From NCBI RefSeq assembly GCF_910594005.1, contig NC_057815.1:82755552-82819551 (forward strand): DNA of 64,000 nt, given 5' to 3'. Position numbers and translations under genes: made by a program. Source of the stretch: Cervus elaphus. Its lineage: Eukaryota > Chordata > Mammalia > Artiodactyla > Cervidae. Numbering within the stretch: position 1 is the first letter of the stretch; every line of letters starts with the position of its first letter. Under the pieces are notes generated by a model. That model ran no database searches. It was given only the letters and a program-made list of their open reading frames with translations, and was not told the DNA's origin. Shown piece by piece: positions 44,836-55,505 of the stretch.

Positions 44836-45852
44836 CGGGAGTACCAGACCACCTGACCTGCTCTTGAAAAACCTGTATGCAGGTCAGGAAGCAACAGTTA
44901 GAACTGGACATGGAACAACAGACTTGTTCCAAATAGGAAAAGGAGTACGTCAAGGCTGTATATTGTCACCCTGCTTATTTCACTTGTATGCAGAGTACAT
45001 CATGAGAAATACTGGGCTGGAAGAAGCACAAGCTGGAATCAAGATTGTCGGGAGAAATATCAATAACCTCAGATAGGCAGATGGCACCACCCTTATGGCA
45101 GAAAGTGAAGAGGAACTAAAAAGCCTCTTGATGAAAGTGAAAGAGGAGAGTGAAAAAGTTGGCTTAAAGCTCAACATTCAGAAAACTAAGATCATGGCAT
45201 CTGGTCCCATCGCTTCATGGGAAATAGATGGGGAAACAGTGGAAAGAGTGTCAGACTTTATTTTTGGGGGCTCCAAAATCACTGCAGATGGTGATTGCAG
45301 CTGTGAAATTAAAAGACGCTTACTCCTTGGAAGGAAAGTTATGACCAACCTAGACAGCATATTAAAAAGCAGAGACATTACTTTGCCAACAAAGGTCCGT
45401 CTAGTCAAGGCTATGGTTTTCCCAGTGGTCATGTATGGATGTGAGAGTTGGACTGTGAAGAAGGCTGAGCGCCAAAGAATTGATGCTTTTGAACTGTGGT
45501 GTTTGAGAAGACTCTTGAGAGTCCCTTGAACTGCAAGGAGATCCAACCATTCCATCCTAAAGGAAATCAGTCTGGGTGTTCACTGGAAGGACTGATGCTG
45601 AAGCTGAAACTCCAATACTTTGGACACCTGATGCGAAAAGCTGACTCATTGGAAAAGACCCTGATGCTGGGATGGATTGGGGGCAGGAGGAGAAGGGGAC
45701 AACAGAGGGTGAGATGGCTGGATGGCATCACGGACTCGATGGACATGAGTTTGAGTAAACTCCGGGAGTTGGTGATGGACAGGGAGGCCTGGCGTGCTGT
45801 AATTCATGGGGTCGCAAAGAGTCGGATACAACTGAGTGACTGAACTGAACTG
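44836..45852 (+). mobile_element. BovB LINE, 1.0 kb, 5'-truncated
   Basis: BovB from just upstream of the RT palm to the CTGAA-repeat 3' end. Long frames remain: 44864-45076 (RT, NLYAGQEATVRTGHGTTD, FQIGKGVRQGCILSPCLF) and 45095-45529 (C-terminal region). Between them the catalytic motif is lost: codons at about 45074-45085 read stop-A-D-G instead of YADD. It is flanked by AAGGCAGCAA (44826-44835) and AAGGTAGCAA (45853-45862), a 10-bp duplication with one mismatch. Confidence 0.95.
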
Positions 45853-46011
45853 AAGGTAGCAATTAAAAGATGTGATGTCATCAACTTAAGCTGAAACAGC
45901 AAACAGGGGATGGAACAACGCCCCCTTCAGCTCTCCCACTGAAAATTGTATACTACTTTCCCCATTTAGAATGCATGCCGGGGGTTTTATGTTGTTTAAA
46001 AATAATATCTT

Positions 46012-46217
46012 CATGCTTGGGCTCAGTTGCTTGGTTGTGTCTGACTCTTCATGACCCCATGGGCTGTAGTCTACCAGGCCCCTCTGTCCATGGGATTTTC
46101 CAGACAATACTGGAGTGGGTTGCCATTTTCTTCTCCAGAGGATCTCCACCCAGGGATCTAACCCACATCTCTGACTTGGCAGTTAGGCTCTTTACCCCTG
46201 AGCCACCAGGGAAGCCC
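46012..46217 (-). mobile_element. Bov-tA SINE
   Basis: Minus-strand Bov-tA ('ttggttgtgtctgactcttc' to 'tgagccaccagggaagcccc' at the right). Small internal deletions near 46105 and 46145. Confidence 0.9.
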
Positions 46218-46479
46218 CGCAAAGTATCCTAGATTTTTAGAACAACAAGAACTATTAGAAGCCATTTAGATCAATCTTGCAACAATGCAGGAATGTCTTT
46301 TACAGTTTAACTGTTAGCCAATAGGCAACTTATTTATGAATTCTTCCAAAGATGGAAAGCATGTTACTTTGTGAGTCTGCTCAAGAAAATGGAAGCTTAT
46401 AATTCTTCAAGGTGATATGATACATAAAAACTTGCCCCAGCAAATATAAAAAACTGTTCAAATTAAAATAACATGCAAT

Positions 46480-46690
46480 GAAATAATACTATGTAATGCT
46501 TTTCAATATATTAGGTGCATGTGAAATACTTTATTTATATCTTCCTATTTAATTTTCAGTACAAAATAATATTATTGTTTTATCCTTTATAGATGAGAGA
46601 AGTGAGGCAAAATGATATTTGTTAACTTGCCAAAACTAGTAAGTGGCAGAACCAAGATTTGAATCCAGTCAGTCTCTTGAGCAGAGTTTA
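46480..46690 (-). mobile_element. MIR SINE
   Basis: 'tttatagatgagagaagtga', 'ttgccaaaactagtaagtgg' and 'cagaaccaagatttgaatcc' match the reverse-complement MIR closely. Confidence 0.85.
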
Positions 46691-47679
46691 TCAAGAATCA
46701 GTTTCTTAATGTTCAAATTATATTATCTCCCCTGCACAACATGTGTTATTTATTATTGATGAAAAATGTTTAGTTACAAAGAGGAGATTCTAATGGAAAA
46801 CTGGGCACATTTAAGATTATATTATATAATTTAATTCATCAATTAAATCATCAACATTTTTTTCATAATACATCTTTACTATTTACTAAAAATCATTACA
46901 AAATAATTATACCAAAATTTCCATTTTTATATCAGGATCTGAGAACCAGGGAAAAATAATGCCTATCTATTTTCACACAAGTCAGCAGGGACAAAATAAT
47001 ATGACAAATGTAATCTCTTAGTTTTTACTACAGAAATTAGCATATAACAGAAGCTGTTCTATGCTACAATATCAGGGTTAAATAAGATGCCTTTCTGGAA
47101 ATTAAAATCCAGTTGGAGAGAAGAACATATACACAAAAATTTCAGTAAACTATTACATGTAATGAATTCCTTCAGAGTGACATAAATACATGACAGAGTT
47201 GTCAGAGTTAAGTTGATATAATCCAAAACAGTATTCTTGAATATGGCAGAAACAGTTAGGATAATAGATTGTCAGCTATCTCTTCCTGAATGTGCCCTAG
47301 TCAAATCAGTTGCAAAATAATTGGAAGATTTCTCTAAGGCGACATTCTACAGTTTCTACTGGCCAGTTGTGGAATACTGCTGTTGCCTTAGTTACTATTT
47401 TCACCAGCATGCTTTATTTTAAGAAAGCCTCCATCTTCACATATTTTTGTTTGCTTCAATTCACTCACAGGCAGTGCTCACTTTAGATACAACAGGTTCT
47501 TGGAGACTGAATCTTAAAGTGGATCAGTCAGGCAAAATCTGGAGTACACAGGCGTAGACCGTGCAAGCGCCGTTAGCCTCATCTGCTCAAAGACTGATGA
47601 CTGACTGAAAGATGTAGGAGAAGCAGCAAGAAGTGAGGTGTGGGATGTTACTAGCAACTTTTTTCTAAAAACCTGAGGT
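46691..47679. other. No gene; small CpG cluster
   Basis: Unique-looking sequence. Four CpGs fall within about 25 bp at 47552-47574, which is unusual in this AT-rich setting. No open frame of note. Confidence 0.5.
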
Positions 47680-48019
47680 AACTTGGGTTTATAGCATTAT
47701 ATGTTTCAGGTGTTGCAACATTATATTTTGACCTCTGTATACACTATAGAAATTACCACCAAAAATATAGCTTTCATCCATCACCATACGGTTGACTCCC
47801 TTTACCCTTTTTATCCTCTCTGTCTGGTAATCACTACTCTGTTCTCTGGATCTACCTGTTTGTTTTTGTCTGGTTTGATCATTTACTTTTTTGTTGTCAT
47901 TGTTTAATAATCTACATATAAGTAAAATCCTACAGTATTTGGCTTTGTGTGACATATTTCACTTAGCATAATACCCTCAAGTACCATCTACATTGTCGCA
48001 ATTGGTATGATTACATCTT
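47680..48019 (-). mobile_element. Older L1 3' UTR (left of nested L1)
   Basis: 'tgttgcaacattatattttg', 'caccatacggttgactccct' and 'gacatatttcacttagcata' then 'accctcaagtaccatctaca' match a reverse-complement older L1 3' UTR / ORF2 end. It breaks at the poly(T) of a younger L1 and seems to continue after 48656. Confidence 0.7.
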
Positions 48020-48655
48020 TATTTTTTTTAATTTTTTTTCATTTATTTTTATTAGTTGGAGGCTAATTACTTCACAACATTGCAGTGGGTTTTGTCATAC
48101 ATTGACATGAATCAGTCATGGAGTTACATGTATTCCCCATCCTGATCCCCCCTCCCACCTCCCTCTCCACCCGATTCCTCTGGGTCTTCCCAGTGCACCA
48201 GGCCCGAGCACTTGTCTCATGCATCCCACCTGGGCTGGTGATCTGTTTCACTATAGATAATATACATGCTGTTCTCTCGAACCATCCCACCCTCATCTTC
48301 TCCCACAGAGTCCAAAAGTCTGTTCTGTACATCTGTGTCTCTTTTTCTGTTTTGCATATAGGGTTATCATTACCATCTTTCTAAATTCCATATATATGTG
48401 TTAGTATGCTGTAATGGTCTTTATCTTTCTGGCTTACTTCACTCTATATAATGGGCTCCAGTTTCATCCATCTCATTAGAACCTATTCAAATGAATTCTT
48501 TTTAACGGCTGAGTAATATTCCATGGTGTATATGTACCACAGCTTCCTTATCCATTCGTCTGCTGATGGCATCTAGGTTGCTTCCATGTCCTGGCTATTA
48601 TAAACAGTGCTGTGATGAACATTGGGGTGCATGTGTCTCTTTCAGATCTGGTTTA
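48020..48655 (-). mobile_element. Younger L1 nested in older L1
   Basis: Minus-strand L1. Poly(T) at the left, then 3' UTR ('ttagttggaggctaattact'), then the ORF2 C-terminus ('ctgagtaatattccatggtg' is the reverse complement of the YY/SAIK region). It is 5'-truncated near 48655 and closely resembles the longer copy at 52775. The minus frame over it (48072-48332) is 3' UTR, not coding. Confidence 0.85.
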
Positions 48656-48676
48656 GAATTGGGTAGTATTTAATTT

Positions 48677-48719
<43 letters not shown>

Positions 48720-48722
48720 ATA
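48656..48722 (-). mobile_element. Older L1, continuation plus AT run
   Basis: 'gggtagtatttaattttaca' aligns with the reverse-complement L1 words that should follow the left part at 47680-48019. It runs into an expanded (AT)n. Confidence 0.5.
48679..48722. repeat. (AT)n microsatellite
   Basis: About 14 AT units followed by two imperfect TATATG units. Derived from the AT run in the older L1. Confidence 0.9.
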
Positions 48723-48729
48723 AAAGTAA

Positions 48730-48981
48730 TAAACAGAGATACATCAAACTAAAAAGGTCTGCAAAGTAAAGAAAACCACCAAGTTGAAAATACAACCTAC
48801 CAAGTGGGAGAAGATATTTGAAAATTGTGTATCCAATAAGCAGTAATATTCAAAATATGTAAAGAACTCATATAACTCAAGAATGAAAAAAACAACTCAA
48901 TTAAAAAATGAGCAGAAGACCTAAATGTATATTTTCCTAAGAAGACATATAGATAGCCAAAAAAGCACACTAAAAGATGAG
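48730..48981 (+). mobile_element. L1 ORF2 fragment, plus strand
   Basis: 'acatcaaactaaaaaggtct', 'caacctaccaagtgggagaa', 'taaagaactcatataactca' and 'gagcagaagacctaaatgta' match sense L1 ORF2 sequence several hundred bases upstream of its stop. It is opposite in strand to both neighbours. The frame is degraded. Confidence 0.75.
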
Positions 48982-49253
48982 CAGAGTTCCATGTGCTATA
49001 CAGTGGGGCCTGTTGGTTGTCTATTTTAAATATATCTGTGTGTACATGTTGATCCCAAACTCCCTAACTATCCCTTACCACCCTCTCCCATCTTTCCCCT
49101 CTGACAACCATAAGTTTGTTCTCTAAGTCCGTGAGTCTTTTTCTGTTTTGTAAATTGTTCAAGTTCACTTGTATCATTTCTTTTTAGATTCCACATAAAA
49201 GAGACACCAACGATATATTTTCTTCTCTGTCTGATTTACTTCACTCAGTATGA
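48982..49253 (-). mobile_element. L1 3' UTR (3' part of an inverted L1)
   Basis: Reverse-complement L1 3' UTR from 'agcagagttccatgtgctat' to 'acttcactcagtatgacaag'. The poly(A) end is missing at the left. Confidence 0.75.
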
Positions 49254-49325
49254 CAAGGTAATATTACTCAGCCACTGAAAAGAATGAAATACTGTCATTT
49301 GCAGCATCGTGGATGGACCTAGAAG
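49254..49325 (+). mobile_element. L1 ORF2 end (inverted 5' part)
   Basis: 'taatattactcagccactga' to 'gtggatggacctagaaggtt' is sense L1 ORF2 C-terminus. In L1 it lies directly upstream of the 48982-49253 block, so the pair forms another 5' inversion. Confidence 0.7.
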
Positions 49326-50660
49326 GTTGAGAGTTTAAATGAGAGGAGTAACCTTAGACAAATCACTCTGAGGAATGGGCATTTTTAAAAAATTAAGCAA
49401 TAATGGAACCGTACTAAATTTAATAGCATGAATTTCCTCAGTAACACTCAGTGCCTAAGGTCAGGGAGTAGAAGAACTGCATTACCAGTGCCCAGGAGTA
49501 GAGACAAGAAAGCATTAGGGTGTCAAGAAAATTGAGAATTTGAAGGAAGGAGTAATGTTTGTCAAATTTCAAATTTCTTGAATCCTTGACCCAGATTGGA
49601 TAGAAATGTAAGTGAAAGGGGAGCAGGGCTAATGATTTGAAATAACTGGAGCAAATTGATTAACTGAAGCTTTATTGAGAATGAAGAATGGTTCAAGTGA
49701 AGGGACAGAACAAGAGTAGTACAATATAGGACCATGGTCAGAGATTAATATTTATGATTTTGAACTTTCATAGGAAATAATAGTACCCCTCATTATGAGG
49801 TAGTCTGAAGAACAGTATGTTACTTAGAAAGTACAGTAAAGATGGCCATCATGGAGTCGGAGAATTCCTTCTTCCAACTTTCTCCAAAAAGAGAAGGGAG
49901 AAGGTTGGAGAGGCAAGAGGATGGATGGGGAGGGAAGGCAAGAGGAAAGGAAGGAAGAAAAGGGGAGAGAATGAGAATGAAATGAAGAAACAGAGAGCCT
50001 TTGGGACTCTAAATCATCACTTAGTCAGTAGCTCTGATTTAGTTTACTGGGATAAGTCCTAAAATACAAGTACTAACCTTTTCACCCAGGTGGTCCTTGT
50101 TGTTACTGGAGTGGGCCATAAACCATGCAGATACAACTCTTGCTCTTTGTAGCCAGGATATTCTGGAGTGTACTCATATCTCTAGAGGATTTGGACATTT
50201 TAAGACTTCTCTTGGGATAAAGTTGGGGATATGGCTCTTACTAGCAGATCTAGTATTTTTACAGTCCCATTTGGAACATGTTTTATAGTCTCATTTGGAA
50301 CACAGTTTAATCGACATCAAAGTCATTACCATAACATCTTTATTTTTGTTTTGTTTTTACTAATTTACTTAAATTATTTCATTGAATTCTTTTACAAAGC
50401 TGACAGCCTTACACACACGACATGAAAAGCTCAGGGCAGGTTAATTGTTCACTCAAGGTAACACACAGTGACAGAGCCCTTTTTGAATTGAAGAATTTGT
50501 CTATATTTATTTTCCCAACTACTACTCTGCAGTTGTAAGCAACTGTAAGTACAGGGTAAGATCTTTTAAAGAAAACCTGTGCTCTCTGTAGTATACTCCA
50601 GATTGGATACAAATTCTAATTCTACTTTATTCTATGTGAGTCACTATGAACAAGTTTATA
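49326..50660. other. No gene; contains polypurine tract
   Basis: Non-coding. The plus frame at 49817-50062 reads through a purine-rich tract (Lys/Arg/Glu/Gly-rich product) and is not credible as a gene. Confidence 0.5.
49886..50000. repeat. Purine-rich tract, ~115 bp
   Basis: Almost all A/G on the plus strand, with only a few isolated pyrimidines: GAAGGGAGAAGG, GGGGAGGGAAGG and AGGAAAGGAAGGAAGAAAAG words. Such tracts can form triplex (H-DNA) structures. Confidence 0.8.
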
Positions 50661-51325
50661 TATTCATCCATTTGCTCATTATTTGCTCATTTTTCACTCA
50701 TCAATATATCTATTACTTATATACACATAATATACATATATTTAATATATAAAATAATATTTATTGAGCAACTACTATTATTTAAACATTTAAACATCAG
50801 TTAATCATTCCAGTCAAAAAAATGGGGATGTTAGGATACACTTCACAATGTTTTCTTTTAAGAATTAAACAGTTCAGTGTAAAATATATCTAATATTATA
50901 TTTTGCCCATAGTATACACCCAATAAATAATAGATATTTATACATAATTTTATTACAATCTGAACCTCTTTTCAATATGATATGTATCTGATTAAGTGGT
51001 TGGAAATAGCAGTTTTAAATCTAGTTGGTCAATTTCTTCATTCAGATAAATTAGAAAGGATGCAAGAAGCTATGTATGAAAATTGTCAGAAGAAAATACC
51101 AAATGGGTGATGAAAATGTAAATGTCAGCCTACTTTGCACAAATATAAGGTAAATACTAGATAGCAATAAAAATATTTTTCTCAGATACAAAATTATCTT
51201 CAAAACCAAAGATCAAAGTTCCAGAAAATTCTCTGTGAGAGAAAAATCAATAGTTTAGAAACAGCTTTTTATGAAAAAAAAAAAAAGGTTAGAAAATCAT
51301 TTTGCTATAGAATATTTGAAAAAGT

Positions 51326-51328
<3 letters not shown>
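50661..51328. other. No gene or clear repeat
   Basis: Very AT-rich. Short TA and AAT runs near 50708-50760. Confidence 0.55.

Positions 51329-51378
<50 letters not shown>
51329..51378. repeat. (AT)n microsatellite
   Basis: About 24-25 uninterrupted AT units, the longest dinucleotide run in the window. Confidence 0.95.
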
Positions 51379-51381
<3 letters not shown>

Positions 51382-51501
51382 TTCCCAAGGAATAAATATT
51401 AATAAATAGCACGTTAATGAAATTGATACATCTTACATTAAAACTAGTGGGTCTGTTAAAATACGTGGTCAGCTTTCAGTACTCATGGGTTCTGCCTTCA
51501 C

Positions 51502-51690
51502 TGTGCTGAGCTTAGTCACTCAGTCACGTCCTACTCTTTGAGACCTCATGGACTGTAACCCACCAGGCTCCTCTGTCCATGGGGGTTCTCCAGGCGAGAA
51601 TACTGGAGTGTATGGCTATGCCCTCCTTCAGGGGATCTTCCAAAACCATGGATTGAACACAGGTCTCCCTCATTGAGGGTGGAGTTTAGG
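51502..51690 (-). mobile_element. Bov-tA SINE, head-truncated
   Basis: Minus-strand copy ('gagcttagtcactcagtcac' to 'caggtctccctcattgaggg'). The tRNA head is cut off at the right after the region of the B box. No clear target duplication. Confidence 0.85.
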
Positions 51691-52757
51691 GGTCAGTTTG
51701 AGTTATTTACCGTTTATTACAAAAACCGTCTTATTTTCTTTGTACTTCACTACAAATACTACCATATACTCTCTAATCCTCTTGATCCCCTCATGAAAAG
51801 TACTGTGATCAAGTTTTAAAAGGTTTTGGGTTGTAAATATTTATGATTCCTTATTTATTTTTAAAAAAATTATAAAGGATCATGTAAGCATAAAGTTTTC
51901 TTATCTTCAAAGAGAAGTTTTTTTTACACTCTAAACAGAGGCTTTCTGTCACTTATTAATATTATCAAATACTGAAATTTCCATGTGTTTTTCCTATTTT
52001 AGGATATATTTTCTGTAATAAAAACTTCCCTCGAAATATTCTAAATAACAACATACTACCACCAATGTGATTCCTTTTCAGAATATTCAACATTCAAGGA
52101 TCTGACAAGTGATTCCAAGAATACTTGCACACAAACCTCATAGCTTACAATGTATATGCTGAAAATAATGGCTCAAAGAATTAAAATTAAATTCTCCATA
52201 TCAGCCACTTGCACATGGATAACTTTGACAATAATTGGCACTTTTCTTGCTACCAATCCCCTTTGCTATTAGATGAATAGTTATTGATTGTCTATAACAA
52301 CAGAAAAAAAAAAGTTGGATTCCTATGAGATACTTTTTTTTTTTTTTCCCAGAAAGCAACATAGAAATGCAATCTGAAATATAAAGCAATATTTCACTCC
52401 AACACCAGTGCTTGGAAAAGGAGGATAACATATTTTAGCTTTACATATTTCAGAGAAAGAAGCACTTAGATAGAGGGAGATTGATTGGAAATGTTACATT
52501 ACCAACCATGACCCAGTGAAGTGTTTTACAAGAGGAATTTTTATTGTAGTAAGACTCTAGAGTGTTGAACCTTAACAGTGAAATTGAATCACTAACAAAG
52601 CCATGCCAGATGTTATTCATATCAGATGCTTATTAATGCATATGCTTCATTTAGAGGAACCTAATATTGAGTTATTAAAATGGGAGGCTGTCAGTTTCAG
52701 AAATGATTGATGGCTAGAAAGATTTGTGAATTGGGTTTGAAGCAGTACCTAGAACAT
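51691..52757. other. No gene or clear repeat
   Basis: Non-coding. The minus frame at 52201-52431 crosses poly-A/T runs and lacks homology. Confidence 0.55.
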
Positions 52758-52774
52758 TTCTAGTGTGGATTTTT

Positions 52775-54745
52775 TTTTAAATTAATGCATTTATTTTAAC
52801 TGGAGGCTAATTACTTTACAATAGTGAGGTGGTCTTTGCCATACATTCACATGAATCAGCCATGGGTGTACATGTGTCCCCCAATCCCTTCCACCTCCCT
52901 CCCCATCCCATCCCTCTGGGTCATCCCAGTGAACAAGCCCTGAGCGCCCTGTCTCATGCATCGAATCTGGACTGGTGATCTATTTCATATATGTTAATAT
53001 ACATGTTTCAGTGCTATTCTCTCAAATCCCACTTTCGCCTTCTCCCACAGAGTCCAAAAGTCTGTTCTTTACATCTGTGTCTCTTTTGCTGTCTTGCATA
53101 TAGGATCATTGTTACCATCTTTCTAAATTCCATGTATATGCGTTAATATACTGTATCAGTGTTTTTCTTTCTGACTTACTTCATTCTGTATAATAGGCTC
53201 CAGTTTTATCCATCTCATTAGAACTGATTCAAATGCATTCTTTTTAATAGCTGAGTAATATTCTATTGTGCATATGTATCACAGCTTTCTTATCCATTCA
53301 TCTGCTGATGGGCATCTAGGTTGCTTCCATGTCCTGGCTATTATAAACAGTGCTGCAATGAACATTGGGGTACACGTGTCTCTTTCAGTTCTGGTTTCCT
53401 CAGTGTGTGTGCCCAGCAGCGGGATTGCTGGGTCATATGGAGTTTTATTTCCAGTTTTTAAAGGAATCTCCACACTGTTCTCTATAGTGGCTGTACTAGT
53501 TTGCATTCCCACCAACAGTGTAAGAGGGTTCCCTTTTCTCCACACCCTCTCCAGCATTTATTGCTTGTAGACTTTTGGATAGCAGCCATCCTGACTGGAG
53601 TGTAATGGTACTTCATTGTGGCTTTGATTTGCATTTCTCTGATAATGAGTGATGTTGAGCATCTTTTCATGTGTTTGTTAGCCATCTGATGTCTTCTTTG
53701 GAGAAATGTCTGTTTATTCTTTGGCCCATTTTTTGATTGGGTCGTTTATTTTTCTGGTATTGAGCTGCATGAGCTGCTTGTCAATTTTTGAGATTAATTC
53801 TTTGTCAGTTGCTTCATTTGTTATTATTTTCTCCCATTCTGAAGGCTGTCTTTTCACCTTGCTTATAGTTTCCTTTGTTGTGCAAAAGCTTTTAAGTTTA
53901 ATTAGGTCCCATTTATTTATTTTTGCTTTTAGTCCATTACTCTGGGAGGTGGGTCATAGAGGATCCTGCTGTGGTTTATGTCAGAGAGTGTTTTGCCTAT
54001 GTTTTCCTTTAGGAGTTTTATAATTTCTGGTCTTACGCTTAGATCTTTAATCCATTTTGAGTTTATTTTTGTGTATGGTGTTAGAAAGTGTTCTAGTTTC
54101 ATTCTTTTACAAGTGGTTGACCAGTTTTCCCAGCACTACTTGTTAAAGAGATTGTCTTTTCTTTATTGTATATTCTTGCCTCCTTTGTCAAAGATAAGGT
54201 GTCCATAGGTGCGTGGATTTATCTATGGGCTTTCTATTTTGTTCAACTGATCTATTTCTGTCTTTGTGCCAGTACCATATTGTCTTGATGACTGTGGCTT
54301 TGTAGTAGAGCCTGAAGTCAGGCAGGTTGATTCCTCCAGTTCCATTTTTCTTTCTCAAGATTGCTTTGACTGTTTGAGGTTTTTTGTATTTCTATACAAA
54401 TTGTGAAATTATTTGTTCTAGGTCTGTGAAAAATACCATTGGTAGCTTGATAGGGATTGCAATTTATAGGCAATCTATAGGGATTTCTATATAGATTTCT
54501 ATCTATAATCTCTATAGATTGCTTTGGATAGTATACTCATTTTCACTATATTGATTCTTCCCATCCATAAACATGGTATATTTCTCCATCTATTTGTGTC
54601 ATCTTTGAGTTCTTTCATCATTTTTATAGTTATATATATATATATAGGTCTTTTGTTTTTTTTAGGTAGATTTATTCCTAAGTATTTTATTCTTTTCATT
54701 GCAATGGTGAATGGAATTGTTTCCTTAATTTCTCTTTCATTTTTC
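52775..54745 (-). mobile_element. L1 LINE, 2.0 kb, 5'-truncated
   Basis: The largest L1 here. In element order from right to left it carries the C-terminal part of ORF2 (frames at 54499-54699, 53482-53685 with MANKHMKRCSTSLIIREMQI, and 53279-53557). The cysteine-containing stretch C-GEKGTLLHCWWEC lies near 53500-53540. The 3' UTR and poly(A) (T run at 52771-52778) follow. It is flanked by the 17-bp duplication TTCTAGTGTGGATTTTT at 52758-52774 and 54746-54762. The ORF2 frame is broken in several places, and the RT and endonuclease domains are absent. Confidence 0.95.
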
Positions 54746-54837
54746 TTCTAGTGTGGATTTTTCAAGTTGGAAAGTTACTAATTTTTTCTTTATTCTGCCA
54801 TACTTCCAGTAGGTACCTACTGATAGCTTATGGTGAG

Positions 54838-55505
54838 TGATGTCTCTGAAGAAGATTTAACTTCTGGACCAGGGACTAGGCTTGATCACTCGAGAACTTT
54901 AGTGTAGCAGAGTTTTATTGAAGTGAAAAAGGGACAGAGAAATCTTTCAACATAGACATTGGAAGGGGGATGGAGAGTGCCCCCCTCGCTAGTCTAAGCA
55001 AAGGAGTTATACACTTTTTTTAATTGGTTATTACAGTAAATAAAAAAAAATGTCTCATGGTTGTAAAAATATTATTAAACCCACTCCCACAATTCACATT
55101 TTAAGATGACAGGATTAGAACTAATAACAGAAAGATCTTACCAGACCCACTTCCATAATGTACATCCTAAGATAACAGAATTAATCAAGTTTTCAAGAAG
55201 GAGAGACTGCCCTCAAGTGGGATACTTTGTTGTTATATAATCCTTAGTACAGAGTTTAAATTGAGTTTGCTGTGTAATCATCAGTTCCAGTCTTAAAGAA
55301 AAAAAAAGAAAAAAAAAAAAGAAAACTTTTTATGAGACTAAGGGATGTAAAGAAAAAAAAGTCCTTTTTTTTGTCCTTTCCTTCTCCTTGAGAATTTCAG
55401 ACCTCTTTCTCCACTTTGGGAACCCTAGACCCCTCTCTCCTCCTTGGGGACTCCCCAGACTTCTTATCAACCTGCCTAGGAATTGACTCTTTCATTACTA
55501 CAACC
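54838..55505 (-). mobile_element. Solo LTR of a ruminant endogenous retrovirus
   Basis: About 0.65 kb with no internal retroviral genes on either side. The reverse complement carries an AATAAA signal (TTTATT at about 54914-54919) and pyrimidine-rich stretches near 55380-55450. The sequence matches my recollection of the BTLTR1-type ruminant LTR. The two 'cccactYccaYaat' words near 55081 and 55147 show an internal repeat. Exact ends and target duplication were not resolved. A solo LTR arises by recombination between the two LTRs of a provirus. Confidence 0.6.

Noticed and set aside
49817..50062. Lys/Arg/Gly-rich frame of 81 codons
   Set aside because: Its product comes from reading through a purine tract.
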